A stretch of DNA of 64,000 nucleotides from Faecalibacterium prausnitzii (GTDB lineage Bacteria > Bacillota > Clostridia > Oscillospirales > Ruminococcaceae), in the NCBI RefSeq assembly GCF_019967995.1, contig NZ_CP065377.1:2356001-2420000 (forward strand), given 5' to 3'. How positions within the stretch are numbered: position 1 is the first letter of the stretch; the number at the start of each line of letters is the position of its first letter. The notes under the pieces were generated by a model. The model saw only the letters and a program-made list of their open reading frames with translations, was not told the DNA's origin and did no database searches. Below are positions 8,339-17,067 of the stretch, piece by piece. The position numbers were made by a program, and so were the translations under genes.

Positions 8339-9640
8339 TCACCGGGCATGAGAAGAGACTTTTTTCGCATTGGGATAGATGCGCTCCATCCGGGCATTGT
8401 CAAAGTGCGCATCCAAAACCACATCGACGGGGTTCGCCGCCTCCACGCCGCTGGTGCGGGCATCGTACCGGGCCAGCGCAAGCGCTGACACCAGCATATT
8501 CACTGCCATAAAGACGGCCAGCGCCGCCGTCATCCAGGGGCGGATGCGGGATTTCAGCTTTCCCATGCACTTTGCCACCAGCGGGTAGCCGTACCGCATC
8601 CAGGTCACCGCCGCAATGCCCCAGAAGAAGCAATACAGCAGGTTGATGCGCCCGCCGAGGTTGAACTTGAAGCCGCTGTAATCCCAGAACACGGTGCCGA
8701 ACAGCAGCTCGGTGACGGCGCTGCACACATACTCATACGCACCGCCGAGGATGACGCCGAACCAGAAGATGCGGCTCTCGCTCTGGTGCTCGCTGCCCCG
8801 CAGAAGGACGGCGGCCAACACCAGCGCCAGCCCCCACACCACGCTGAACGGGCCCCATACCAGGCTCGACCGACTCATCCAGACACCGGCCGTGATGCGG
8901 CAGAACAGGGTCTCCACCACATCACCGAGGAAGGCCCCCACCACGAACAGCCAGACCAGGTCGGATACGCTCATCGCCTTTTCGGCGCTGGTGGTCGGCT
9001 CCGGGCGGGCCGCTGCGGGGTAGGCCCGCTGGATGCGGCGCTCGACGCGGGCGGCGATCTTCTGCTGCAGCCGGTCGGTGCCCTTGCCCAGCTCCTGCCC
9101 CAACTGTTCCAGCCGGGGGTGTCTGGCGGCATACTGCCCCACGACCACCACCGCACCGATCTGGTCCAGCACGGCGATCGTCATGCTGACCCATACCGCG
9201 ATGTGGAGCAGCAGCGGCGGCAGCCAGGCGCAGAACCGCAGCAGCAGGTCATTGCCCCAGCGGACTGCTACTGCGCCCAGCACACCCCACAAGGCAGAAT
9301 ATTGCAGGCAGACGTAGCCGTCCAGGTTGAACTTTTTATCGGAATAATCCCACCAGCGGCGGTGGTGCACCCGTTCCAGCAGCTTCGCCGTGATCCACTC
9401 GACCACAGTCGCGATCAGAAAACTGCCCGCGAACAGTGCGAACCAGTTGTTGCGCAGGTCGGCCAGACCCACGGCCAGCAGAACGCCCGCCGTGCCGTAG
9501 ACGAAGCAGAACGGGCCGGAGGCCACACCGCGGTTGGTGAACCGGCGGCCTTTGGCGGTGGCTACGACCGTCTCCCCCACCCAGCCCAAAAACGAGTAGA
9601 CCAGATAGATAACGCTGAGGGTATAGAAATTCAATTCCAT
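8339..9640 (-). CDS. Putative ABC_trans_CmpB-type membrane protein, two-domain
   Basis: A 433-residue protein with about ten hydrophobic segments arranged as two similar halves. The N-half has YLVYSFLGWVGETV and WWDYSDKKFNLDGYVCLQYSALWG; the C-half has LFVVGAFLGDVVETLFCR and FWDYSGFKFNLGGRINLLYCFFWG. This W-D-Y-S-x-x-x-F-N-L-x-G string is typical of the PF06541 putative ABC-transporter type IV family in Firmicutes. The halves are joined by a charged linker (about residues 165-225). No ATPase neighbour is present and I know of no proven function for the family. The start at 9640 has an AGGAGG ribosome site 12 bases upstream. The duplication means one gene supplies two family domains. Confidence 0.82.
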   Translation of the reverse strand: MELNFYTLSVIYLVYSFLGWVGETVVATAKGRRFTNRGVASGPFCFVYGTAGVLLAVGLADLRNNWFALFAGSFLIATVVEWITAKLLERVHHRRWWDYSDKKFNLDGYVCLQYSALWGVLGAVAVRWGNDLLLRFCAWLPPLLLHIAVWVSMTIAVLDQIGAVVVVGQYAARHPRLEQLGQELGKGTDRLQQKIAARVERRIQRAYPAAARPEPTTSAEKAMSVSDLVWLFVVGAFLGDVVETLFCRITAGVWMSRSSLVWGPFSVVWGLALVLAAVLLRGSEHQSESRIFWFGVILGGAYEYVCSAVTELLFGTVFWDYSGFKFNLGGRINLLYCFFWGIAAVTWMRYGYPLVAKCMGKLKSRIRPWMTAALAVFMAVNMLVSALALARYDARTSGVEAANPVDVVLDAHFDNARMERIYPNAKKVSSHAR

Positions 9641-9793
9641 CGGCTGCTGCCCTCCTGAAACAAAGTATACTCTGATTGTACCCGGTTTCGGGGCGCTTGA
9701 CAAGCCCGAATCGCAAAAATGCCACCTCCGGCGCTGCGGCCGAAGATGGCATTTTGAGGTTTTGGATGTTACTGCAGGCCGGACCGGAGCGGG

Positions 9794-10942
9794 TTACAGC
9801 TGGCTCTTGTACAGCTCCACGATCTCTTCCACGCTGGTGTCACGCGGGTTGCCGGGGCGGCAGGCGTCGGCGTAAGCGGACTCTGCCAGGAACTGGATGT
9901 CCTCTTCCTTCAGGATGCCGTGCAGGTTGGTGGGGATGCCCACATCTGCACTCAGCTGCTTGACGGCGGCGATGGTGGCATCAGCTGCCTCGGCGTCGTT
10001 CATCTCGTCGATGCCCTGGACGCCCATGGCCTTGCCGACAGCACGGTAGCGCTCACCGGCCACGCTCTTGTTGTATTCCAGACCGACCGGCAGCAGGATG
10101 GCGCAGGCCACACCGTGCGGGGTGTCATACAGAGCGGACAGGCCGTGTGCCATGGAGTGGACGATGCCCAGACCGACGTTGGAGAAGCCCATACCGGCGA
10201 TGTACTGGCCCAGAGCCATGCCCTCACGGCCTTCCGGGGTGTTCTGGACGGCACCGCGCAGGTTCTCGCTGATGAGCTTGATGGCTTCCAGATGGAACAT
10301 ATCGGAGATGGTGCAGTGGCCCTTGGTGATGTAGCCCTCAATGGCGTGGGTCAGAGCGTCCATACCGGTGGCAGCGGTCAGGCCCTTGGGCATGGAGGAC
10401 ATCATATCGGGGTCCACGACGGCGATCTCCGGGATGTCGTTGGTATCGACGCAGACGAACTTGCGCTTCTTCTCGACGTCGGTGATGACGTAGTTGATGG
10501 TGACTTCGGCCGCCGTACCGGCGGTGGTGGGCACAGCGATGGTGAAGACAGCGTGCTTCTTGGTGGGTGCGACACCTTCCAGAGAGCGGACATCCGCGAA
10601 CTCCGGGTTGTTGATGATGATGCCGATAGCCTTTGCGGTGTCCATGGAAGAGCCGCCGCCGATGGTCACGATGCAGTCTGCCTCAGCAGCCTTGAAGGCC
10701 GCCACGCCGTCCTGCACATTGGCGATGGTGGGGTTGGGCTTGATCTCGCTGTACACAGCGTAGGCAAAGTTTGCCGCATCCAGCAGGTCGGTGACTTTTT
10801 TGGTCACGCCGAACTTGATGAGGTCGGGGTCGGAGCAGACGAACGCCTTCTTGTAGCCGCGGGCGGTCAGTTCGGGAACGATGTTCTCGATGGCACCGTG
10901 GCCATGGTAGGAAATGGTATTCAGTACGATACGATCAGCCAT
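9794..10942 (-). CDS. fucO: Iron-containing alcohol dehydrogenase (lactaldehyde reductase-like)
   Basis: A 382-residue group III, iron-dependent alcohol dehydrogenase. The nucleotide-binding GGGSSMDTAK lies near residue 98. Metal ligands are visible in GMDALTHAIEGY (Asp and His) and HSMAHGLSALYDTPHG (two His). Closest in character to FucO, which reduces L-lactaldehyde to 1,2-propanediol with NADH; 1,3-propanediol or ethanol dehydrogenase activity cannot be excluded. It is a single-gene unit with a TTTGGAGG ribosome site 8 bases before ATG. The GntR-family gene just upstream, on the same strand but with its own terminator, may be its regulator (inference from position). Cytoplasmic. Confidence 0.88.
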   Translation of the reverse strand: MADRIVLNTISYHGHGAIENIVPELTARGYKKAFVCSDPDLIKFGVTKKVTDLLDAANFAYAVYSEIKPNPTIANVQDGVAAFKAAEADCIVTIGGGSSMDTAKAIGIIINNPEFADVRSLEGVAPTKKHAVFTIAVPTTAGTAAEVTINYVITDVEKKRKFVCVDTNDIPEIAVVDPDMMSSMPKGLTAATGMDALTHAIEGYITKGHCTISDMFHLEAIKLISENLRGAVQNTPEGREGMALGQYIAGMGFSNVGLGIVHSMAHGLSALYDTPHGVACAILLPVGLEYNKSVAGERYRAVGKAMGVQGIDEMNDAEAADATIAAVKQLSADVGIPTNLHGILKEEDIQFLAESAYADACRPGNPRDTSVEEIVELYKSQL

Positions 10943-11104
10943 AATTACGATCCTCCAAATCATTGTACCCGTTTTCAGCCGGGTCTCTCTGCCTTTTACT
11001 TTACCACATTGTTAAAAACTATGCAATGTCAAATTCTTATGATTTTTATGAATTTTTTATACATATCCCACTGTTTCTGGACAAATATGCTGTTTTTGTG
11101 CAAA

Positions 11105-11148
11105 AAAGCACCCTCTCAGGCAAACTCGAATAGTTTGCCTGAGAGGGT
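11105..11148 (-). terminator. Terminator of the GntR-family gene
   Basis: A perfect 17-bp stem (ACCCTCTCAGGCAAACT and its complement) with a 5-base loop at 11110-11148, followed on the minus strand by a T-run, starts 5 bases after the regulator stop. Its outer part shares CCCTCTCAGGC with the dispersed repeat at 6679. Confidence 0.85.
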
Positions 11149-11153
11149 ACGTC

Positions 11154-11813
11154 TTACCACAGCCGGATGACCTTGATGACGCCTTCGGCCTTATCGCGGG
11201 CCAGCTCCAGATGGTGCTGCAGCGCATCGGCGGCGGTGTCCCAGTTGTCGTTCAGGGCCGCATCCAGGATGTGCAGATGCTCCTCGCAGGTCTGGTCCTG
11301 ATTGATCATGCTCACCTTGCCGGTCATGATGCGGAACCGGGTGTTCAGGCCGGTGATACGGTCATAGGCCGAGCGCAGGTACTTGTTGGGCAGGCTGCTC
11401 ATCAGCAGCTCGTGGAAGTCATCGTCCGACTTGCAGAAGTCGTCGATGCGGTCCGGGTGGTGCATCAGTTCCTTATAGTCTTCCAGTGCCTGCCGGGGGA
11501 TCAGGTTGCCGTAATTGCGCAGCGCATACGGCTCCACCAGAAGGCGCATCTCGAACATGCTGTGCACATCGTCCTCCGTGATGCCGGAGACCATCAGGCC
11601 CTTTTTGGGCAGAATGGTGATGAGACCCTCCTGCTCCAACCGGCCCAACGCATCCCGCATGGGGGTGCGGCTGATATTGCCCATCTCCGCACAGAGCTTC
11701 TGCTCGTTGAGAAACTCATTGGGACGGTACTCACAGTTCAGGATCTTTGTTTTCAGGTACTGGTAGGCCTGGAGCTTCAAGCTCTGCTTTGCCTGCTGTT
11801 CCATCTCTTTCAT
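11154..11813 (-). CDS. GntR-family (FadR/FCD subgroup) transcriptional regulator
   Basis: A 219-residue regulator. The winged helix is at about residues 12-75 (YQYLKTKILN...LNEQKLCAEMG-ISRTPMRDALGRLEQEGLI), and an FCD-type all-helical ligand domain follows, with the metal-binding Asp/His set expected in DDDFHELL, EEHLHILDA and HHLELA. FCD regulators sense small organic acids or sugar acids and usually control nearby genes. The neighbours are the fucO-like dehydrogenase (same strand, downstream) and, divergently, the Fur-family gene. The ribosome site TTAGGAG lies about 8 bases before ATG. Family firm, effector unknown. Confidence 0.9.
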   Translation of the reverse strand: MKEMEQQAKQSLKLQAYQYLKTKILNCEYRPNEFLNEQKLCAEMGNISRTPMRDALGRLEQEGLITILPKKGLMVSGITEDDVHSMFEMRLLVEPYALRNYGNLIPRQALEDYKELMHHPDRIDDFCKSDDDFHELLMSSLPNKYLRSAYDRITGLNTRFRIMTGKVSMINQDQTCEEHLHILDAALNDNWDTAADALQHHLELARDKAEGVIKVIRLW

Positions 11814-12069
11814 CTTTCCAATCTCCTAACCGAACAGATCATTTCATTCCGATGTTCGTCTCAAACAACGCAAAGCCGCCCAAAAGGCAGCTTGTATCCC
11901 TGAAATAATCCAACTCATCTCATACGAATATTATCACACAACTTGTCAATCTTTACAAGAGTTTTTCCAAAAGATTGGGAGCTTTTCCGTTTTGCACAGA
12001 TATTCTGCCGTATTTTCTCGCATTATTCACAAAGTTTTTTGTGCTTGTCACCAACTCTCCCATCTTGTT

Positions 12070-12098
12070 TTGCATCGAAGGATAAATTGTGGTACACT
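12070..12098 (+). promoter_or_regulatory. Predicted promoter of the Fur-family gene
   Basis: TTGCAT (12070-12075), 17-base gap and TACACT (12093-12098), 26 bases before the ATG. The gap is AT-rich, but no clear Fur box can be read by eye. Confidence 0.5.
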
Positions 12099-12123
12099 TG
12101 ATGCAGAAAGGAAGGCGGATATC

Positions 12124-12600
12124 ATGGCAGGTCGCGGCGGATACAACACCAAAACCCGGCAGCTCATCCTGGATTACCTCATCAACAACCGGCAGCACGC
12201 GGTCAGTGCGTCGAATATTCTGGAACATCTGGAGGCCGAGGGCGCCAGCCCCAACCCCACCACCGTCTACCGGTATCTCGACAAGTTGGCGGGCGAACAG
12301 CGCATCATGAAATACGTCGCCGACAAGGGCGAAAAAGCTGTGTTCCAATATGTGGACGAAGGGCGGCACTGCCGGGAGCATCTGCACCTCAAATGTGTGC
12401 AGTGCGGGCGGATCTATCACCTGGACTGCCACTTCATGGACGAGGTGCGCGCCCATCTGATGGCCGAACACGGCTTTACGCTCCAGTGCGAGGGAAGCGT
12501 TTTGTACGGACTTTGCCGCCGCTGTGCGCAGCAAAATGAGCAGGCTGAACAAACCGCAGAAAATTCAAATTCGGATGTTGACACGGACAAAAAGCCGTGA
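12124..12600 (+). CDS. Fur-family metalloregulator (Fur/Zur/PerR type)
   Basis: A 158-residue Fur-family repressor: an N-terminal winged helix with TTVYRYLDKLAGEQRIMKY as the recognition region, then a metal-binding domain with EGRHCREHLHLKCVQCGRIYHLDC and a C-terminal CRRC, i.e. the two CxxC pairs of the structural zinc site and a His-rich sensor site. The C-terminal tail is polar and rich in Asn, Gln and Glu. Whether it senses iron, zinc or peroxide cannot be told from sequence alone. The ATG at 12124 has an AAGGAAGG ribosome site. The end of the gene contains the promoter of the asnB T-box leader, so the two units overlap at DNA level. Confidence 0.9.
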   Translation: MAGRGGYNTKTRQLILDYLINNRQHAVSASNILEHLEAEGASPNPTTVYRYLDKLAGEQRIMKYVADKGEKAVFQYVDEGRHCREHLHLKCVQCGRIYHLDCHFMDEVRAHLMAEHGFTLQCEGSVLYGLCRRCAQQNEQAEQTAENSNSDVDTDKKP

Positions 12601-12606
12601 TACAAT
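12578..12606 (+). promoter_or_regulatory. Strong predicted promoter of the asnB T-box transcript
   Basis: Perfect TTGACA (12578-12583), 17-base gap, TACAAT (12601-12606). The -35 and gap lie inside the last codons of the Fur-family gene. Transcription would start near 12613. Confidence 0.8.
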
Positions 12607-12612
12607 TCAGGC

Positions 12613-12907
12613 AAGAAAAGCGTTGACCGGGAAAAGTAAGGTCCAACCGCTCTTTTTCAGAGAGCGCGGGCAGGTGTGAGCCGCGCAGAGAGCCGGACCC
12701 GAACGAACCCCCGTGAGCTTCCCCCTGAACCCGCGCAAGGCGGCAAGTAGGGGCAGACGTGCGCCGCTCGTTATCGCGGCAGTGCTTTCAACGGGGAGAG
12801 CGCACAAAAGTGACTGACATGCCCAGCGTGTCGGTAATTTAGGTGGCACCACGGATACGGCAGCATTCGTCCTAGCAAAGTGGGATGAAGGCTGCCGTAT
12901 TTTTTTA
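12613..12907 (+). promoter_or_regulatory. T-box riboswitch (tRNA-sensing leader) of asnB
   Basis: A roughly 295-base structured leader ends in the T-box sequence GGTGGCACCACGG (12842-12854) and a terminator stem, ATACGGCAGC (12855-12864) against GCTGCCGTAT (12891-12900), followed by seven T. The bulge reads UGGC, which would pair with a tRNA ending GCCA, i.e. discriminator base G, as in bacterial tRNA-Asn. That fits the downstream asparagine synthetase: uncharged tRNA-Asn would stabilise the antiterminator and switch on asparagine synthesis. The exact specifier codon was not located with confidence; AAC triplets occur in the upstream stem region near 12700-12710. Confidence 0.88.
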
Positions 12908-12982
12908 TTTGAGACCGCTCCGATCCGGAGAGGCGGCATTGCAAAGCAATGACGGAGCGGTCACTTGAGAGGGGTAAGAACT

Positions 12983-14569
12983 ATGTGTTGTGTAATGGGT
13001 TACACCGGGCACGATCTGAGTGCCGCCAAGTTCAAGGATTATCTGCTGCGCACCGTGATGCGCGGCCCGGACGACCAGCGGGTCGTGGAAGGGCCGTTCG
13101 GCCTGATGGGCTTTGGCCGGCTGGCCATCATGGGCCTGACGCCCGAAGGCATGCAGCCGTTCTACCGCGGAGCCGACTGTGTGGTCTGCAACGGCGAGCT
13201 GTACGGCTTCCGCTTTGAAAAAGAGATTTTGAAGCGCCGGGGCTACAAGTTCCAGTCCGACTGCGACTGTGAGATCCTGCTGCCGCTTTATTATGAGTAC
13301 GGCCTCGACATGTTCCGCCATCTGGACGCTGAGTTCGCCCTCATCCTCTACGATTCCCGCAAGGACCGCCTCATCGCAGCCCGCGACCCCATCGGCATCC
13401 GCCCGCTGTTCTACGGCTACTCCAAGTCCAGCCACCAGATCGCATTCGCGTCCGAGATGCAGAACCTCATCGGCTGGTGCGACGACATCCGGCCCTTCCC
13501 CATTGGCAGCTACTACTGCGACGGCCGCTTCGTCCGCTATGAGGACATCGCCGATGTGCCCGCCCCCATGGAAGACGACATGGAGACCACCTTGACCAAC
13601 ATCCGCGAAAAGCTCATCGCCGGTGTGGAAAAGCGTCTGGACGCCGACGCACCGGTCGGCTTCCTGCTTTCGGGCGGTCTGGACTCCTCGCTGGTCTGCT
13701 CCATCGCAGCCAAAAAGCTGGGCAAGCCCATCCGCACCTTTGCCATCGGCATGGACACCGACGCCATCGACCTGAAGTATGCCCGTCAGACCGCTGACTA
13801 TCTGGGCAGCGAGCATCACGAGGTCATCATCAACCGGGAGATGGTCCTCCAGAGCCTGGAAGAGGTCATCCGCCTGCTGGGCACCTGGGACATCACCACC
13901 ATCCGCGCCAGCATGGGCATGTACCTGCTGTGCAAGGCCATCCACGAGCAGACCGATGTCCGTGTCCTGCTGACGGGCGAGATCTCCGATGAGCTGTTCG
14001 GCTACAAGTACACCGACTATGCCCCCACCGCCGACGCCTTCCAGCAGGAGAGCCAGAAGCGCATCCGCGAGCTTTATATGTACGATGTCCTCCGCGCCGA
14101 CCGCTGCATCTCCTCCAACAGCATTGAGGCCCGTGTGCCCTTCGGCGACCTGGACTTCGTCCGCTACGTGATGGCCATTGACCCCGAAAAGAAGCTGAAC
14201 AGCTACGGCAAGGGCAAGTACCTGCTGCGCAAAGCCTTCGAGGGCGACTGGCTGCCGCCGGAGATCCTGTGGCGTGAAAAGGCCGCCTTCTCCGATGCCG
14301 TAGGCCACAGCATGGTGGACGACATCAAGGAGTATACCGAGAGCCTTTACACCGACGAGGAGTTCCAGCTCCGCCGGGCAAACTATTCGGCCCACTGCAT
14401 GCCGTTCACCAAGGAGAGCCTGTTCTACCGCGAGATCTTCGAGAAATACTACCACGACCAGAGTCGCACCATCGTCGATTTCTGGATGCCCAACAAGGCA
14501 TGGCCCGGCTGCAACGTCAACGACCCCTCCGCCCGTGTGCTGGCAAACTACGGCGCATCGGGGGTGTGA
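12983..14569 (+). CDS. asnB: Asparagine synthetase B, glutamine-hydrolysing
   Basis: A 528-residue two-domain enzyme that makes asparagine from aspartate, ATP and glutamine. The start at 12983 gives MCCVMGYTG, placing the catalytic Cys2 of the class II glutaminase directly after the initiator Met; the in-frame upstream codons from 12965 would bury it. The glutaminase domain runs to about residue 190 with RGPDDQR and CNGELYGFR; the synthetase domain has the pyrophosphatase loop LLSGGLDSSL near residue 230, FAIGMD, and GEISDELFGYKY. The length fits the bacterial AsnB family. It is controlled by the T-box leader just upstream and ends at a good terminator. Confidence 0.95.
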   Translation: MCCVMGYTGHDLSAAKFKDYLLRTVMRGPDDQRVVEGPFGLMGFGRLAIMGLTPEGMQPFYRGADCVVCNGELYGFRFEKEILKRRGYKFQSDCDCEILLPLYYEYGLDMFRHLDAEFALILYDSRKDRLIAARDPIGIRPLFYGYSKSSHQIAFASEMQNLIGWCDDIRPFPIGSYYCDGRFVRYEDIADVPAPMEDDMETTLTNIREKLIAGVEKRLDADAPVGFLLSGGLDSSLVCSIAAKKLGKPIRTFAIGMDTDAIDLKYARQTADYLGSEHHEVIINREMVLQSLEEVIRLLGTWDITTIRASMGMYLLCKAIHEQTDVRVLLTGEISDELFGYKYTDYAPTADAFQQESQKRIRELYMYDVLRADRCISSNSIEARVPFGDLDFVRYVMAIDPEKKLNSYGKGKYLLRKAFEGDWLPPEILWREKAAFSDAVGHSMVDDIKEYTESLYTDEEFQLRRANYSAHCMPFTKESLFYREIFEKYYHDQSRTIVDFWMPNKAWPGCNVNDPSARVLANYGASGV

Positions 14570-14590
14570 TTTTTTATTTTTGCTCTAGAT

Positions 14591-14645
14591 GCAACAAAAC
14601 AGCGGCCACTTTCCAATTTGGAAAACTGCCGCTGTTTTGCTTTTT
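14591..14645 (+). terminator. Terminator of asnB
   Basis: An inverted repeat of CAAAACAGCGG/CCGCTGTTTTG with an inner TTTCCAA/TTGGAAA stem, followed by CTTTTT, 25 bases after the asnB stop. Confidence 0.85.
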
Positions 14646-14721
14646 CTGCGTCTTGCACACCCGCCCCCAACATGCTACGCACTTTGCAGAAGGAAGCGGT
14701 CCCCAGCACTTTGCTGGAACG

Positions 14722-15468
14722 TCAAGTCGCTTTTTGTTGTGCTAAGGCGTCCCGGAATTCCTTCCATAGGCCGCTGCGCCCGGTCAAACGGTCCGCTGTT
14801 TCCTCGCCGAAGGTGAGTTTCAGCTTTTGATAGGCTTCCCGCAGATTGACCGGCCGGGACGTGGTGTTATGTGCATCCGATGCTACCACATCAATGACAC
14901 CGCTGCTCAGCCAGCGTTCCACCCGCCGCCGCTTCCAGAAGCTGCCCGGCTCCAGCACCGTGGAACCGTTCATCTGGCAGGCCACAGGATACCGGGCCTT
15001 CAGCTTTTCCAGCAGGCCCCGCGATTCCAGGCAGCGGTAGCGCTCCACATGGGCCATCAGAATGGAGTAGCCGCACACAGCCACTTCTTCCAGCCCGTTT
15101 TCCAGCTCTTTGGCGGAAGTCTGCGGTAAAAACTCCATCAGCACCCAGTCCGTACCGGCCAGCGTGGGCAGGCCGTTTTCTCTGGCCGCATCCCGCAGCA
15201 TGGGGTTGTACAGCAGCTCCGCACCGGGGTACAGCCGCAATCCATACCCCTGCTGTTGACAATAGGCCTGCGCTGCATCCAGGTGGCGCTGGTAGCGCTC
15301 CTGTGGAAAGGCCTCCAGGCCCGGTGTCGCGTGGGTGGTGGCCACCAATGTGGTGATGCCGTTGGCAACAGCTGCGTCCAGCATCGCCCGCATCTGTTCT
15401 TCCGTGCGGGCTCCATCGTCCACTCCATAGACCACATGCGTATGCAGATCTAAAAACTGTTCTGTCAT
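14722..15468 (-). CDS. CpsB/CapC-type PHP-fold tyrosine phosphatase
   Basis: A 248-residue metal-dependent phosphatase of the PHP fold. The metal-binding DLHTHVVYGVDDGA is at the N-terminus and VATTHATPG, MAHVERYRC and VVASDAHNT follow, giving the His/Asp/Glu set expected of CpsB/YwqE enzymes that dephosphorylate BY-kinases. The start at 15468 (MTEQFLDLHTH) is chosen because it places the first metal His at the usual position; an upstream in-frame extension to 15558 would overlap the kinase gene end. It is the last gene of the LCP-Wzz-kinase-phosphatase operon, 4 bases after the kinase stop. Role: resets phosphorylation of the kinase tail to control polysaccharide assembly. Confidence 0.92.
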   Translation of the reverse strand: MTEQFLDLHTHVVYGVDDGARTEEQMRAMLDAAVANGITTLVATTHATPGLEAFPQERYQRHLDAAQAYCQQQGYGLRLYPGAELLYNPMLRDAARENGLPTLAGTDWVLMEFLPQTSAKELENGLEEVAVCGYSILMAHVERYRCLESRGLLEKLKARYPVACQMNGSTVLEPGSFWKRRRVERWLSSGVIDVVASDAHNTTSRPVNLREAYQKLKLTFGEETADRLTGRSGLWKEFRDALAQQKAT

Positions 15469-15472
15469 GGGT

Positions 15473-16204
15473 TCAGCTCTTCTTTTCTTCTGCCTCTTTT
15501 TCGTAGGCCTTGTAATAACTGGAATAATGCGATTTGTAATAATACTTCTTGTTGGCAAAGCCCTCGTAATCCACCTGATTGAGGATGGTGCCGAGGATGG
15601 GGCAGCCCGTTTGTTCCAACTGGTTTTTGGCGTCGATCAGCTCCTGCCGGTGGACCTGATTGTAGCTCACCACCAGCAGAATGCCATCGCAGACCTTGGC
15701 GATCTCCGCAGCATCAATGACCACGCCCACCGGAGCCGCATCCACGATCACGTAATCGTACTGCTCTGCCAGTCCATCCAGCAGGTTCTGAAACCGCTTA
15801 GAGCTCAGCAGCGGGATGGGATTCAGCAGTTCGTGGCCCATAGGGATAAAGTCCATGCCCGGAACGTTGGTGTGGAACAGGACTTCCTCCTTTTCGGCAA
15901 TGCCGGCCAGATAGTGAGACAGGCCCTGCTTTTTGGAACCCGGCGCAAACTGCACCCCATAAACAGTGGTGATCATGCTCCGCCGCAGGTCCGTATCCAC
16001 CAGGACCACCCGCTTGCCTCGCTCTGCCAGCTTCCGGCACAGCGTAATGCTGGTAAAGCTCTTGCCCTCGGATGCGTGGGAACTGGTAAGCATGATCTTT
16101 TTGATATCCCGACCCAAAAAGGAGACATTGGTGGAAAGGGTGTTGAAGGCCTCATTGACCGGGTAGCTCAACTGGGGAAGTTTTCGAAATTCAAGTCTGT
16201 TCAC
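15473..16204 (-). CDS. CpsD/CapB-type bacterial tyrosine kinase (BY-kinase)
   Basis: A 243-residue cytoplasmic ATPase/kinase. Walker A is SSHASEGKSF (residues 41-50; the first Gly of the usual PGEGKS is replaced), Walker A' is VVLVDTDLRRS (66-76), Walker B is YVIVDAAPVG. The C-terminal tail is a tyrosine cluster (seven Tyr in KKYYYKSHYSSYYKAYE), the autophosphorylation site. It starts with GTG overlapping the Wzz stop as GTGA, so the membrane activator and kinase are coupled, as in Firmicutes where they are separate proteins. Role: cycles of Tyr phosphorylation control polysaccharide chain length and export. Confidence 0.93.
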   Translation of the reverse strand: MNRLEFRKLPQLSYPVNEAFNTLSTNVSFLGRDIKKIMLTSSHASEGKSFTSITLCRKLAERGKRVVLVDTDLRRSMITTVYGVQFAPGSKKQGLSHYLAGIAEKEEVLFHTNVPGMDFIPMGHELLNPIPLLSSKRFQNLLDGLAEQYDYVIVDAAPVGVVIDAAEIAKVCDGILLVVSYNQVHRQELIDAKNQLEQTGCPILGTILNQVDYEGFANKKYYYKSHYSSYYKAYEKEAEEKKS

Positions 16205-16992
16205 AGCGTTTTCCCTTCCGGCAGCTTCAGGCCGATCTGCTTGTCTGCCCTCTGGTGTTTTGGCTCATCGCCCTTTTCCAGCGGGATCACCGCCATCGTC
16301 ACCAGGCCGGTGTATTTCTTGATGTCCTCCGTCGTCTTGTAGGTATCGTCCAGCAATGTCATCACAACAACGACACCCGCACTGACCACAAAGCCCAGCA
16401 ATGCTCCCAGCAGGATGCTTTTGGTTTTGTTCGGGCTGACCGGCTCCGTCGGAACCAGTGCTGTGGACATGATAGAGATCTTGTCCGTTGCCATCTTTTT
16501 GGCAATGTAGTCCTGCACCACGGTAACATACTCATTGGCGATGTCTGCTGCTTCCTGCGCAGACTCCGACGTCACGGTGATCTCCACCATCCGGGTGTTG
16601 GAGGCATTGGTCACAGAGAGCATCTTATCCAGCTGGCTGTAGGTATAGGGCAGGTCCAGGTTGGAGATCACCTTCTCCTGCACCTCCCACATATGAAAGA
16701 CTTGGATATAGTCATCGGTCAGGGCCGTGCCGATCTGGAGATCGGAGATGTTGATGTCCGAGTCTTTCTGGCTGATGACGTAAATGGTAGACGACGCCTG
16801 ATACTTGGGCGTCACAAAAAACAGCACCCCAATGGCTGCGATCAGGGCGCAGGCCACGGTTGCTGCTGCAAGCTGCTTCCATTTACTCAGCAGCGCATAA
16901 AACAGCTCCAGGAGGTCAATGGTCTCCTCGTCTCCATTGCCGGGCTGGGGCGAATTCACCTTATTGGGGGGTGGCATTTGGTATTCTGACAT
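16201..16992 (-). CDS. Wzz/CapA-type polysaccharide co-polymerase and kinase activator
   Basis: A 263-residue membrane protein with a Pro/Asn-rich cytoplasmic N-tail, TM1 at about residues 40-60, an outer coiled domain (60-190) and TM2 at about 200-222, then a short basic cytoplasmic tail. The Pro-rich PTEPVSPNKTKS just before TM2 is the classic Wzz-family motif. The start ATG at 16992 (MSEYQ) has a GGGAGAAC ribosome site. In Firmicutes the C-terminal tail activates the separate BY-kinase, whose gene overlaps this one by 4 bases. Confidence 0.92.
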   Translation of the reverse strand: MSEYQMPPPNKVNSPQPGNGDEETIDLLELFYALLSKWKQLAAATVACALIAAIGVLFFVTPKYQASSTIYVISQKDSDINISDLQIGTALTDDYIQVFHMWEVQEKVISNLDLPYTYSQLDKMLSVTNASNTRMVEITVTSESAQEAADIANEYVTVVQDYIAKKMATDKISIMSTALVPTEPVSPNKTKSILLGALLGFVVSAGVVVVMTLLDDTYKTTEDIKKYTGLVTMAVIPLEKGDEPKHQRADKQIGLKLPEGKTL

Positions 16993-17067
16993 AGTTTTGT
17001 TCTCCCTTTGATTTATTCTGAAGCAGAAAGAAAGCAGTGGCAGCAAATGCCACTGCCTTCTGTAAAC

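Noticed and set aside
11110..11148. The perfect palindrome near 11.1 kb considered as an operator for the GntR regulator
   Set aside because: Its position directly after the gene with a T-run on that strand fits a terminator better.
12640..12830. Several short frames inside the asnB leader
   Set aside because: They lie in the T-box stem region, lack ribosome sites and have no family resemblance.
12965..12982. An earlier start for asnB
   Set aside because: It would bury the catalytic Cys2 required after Met removal.
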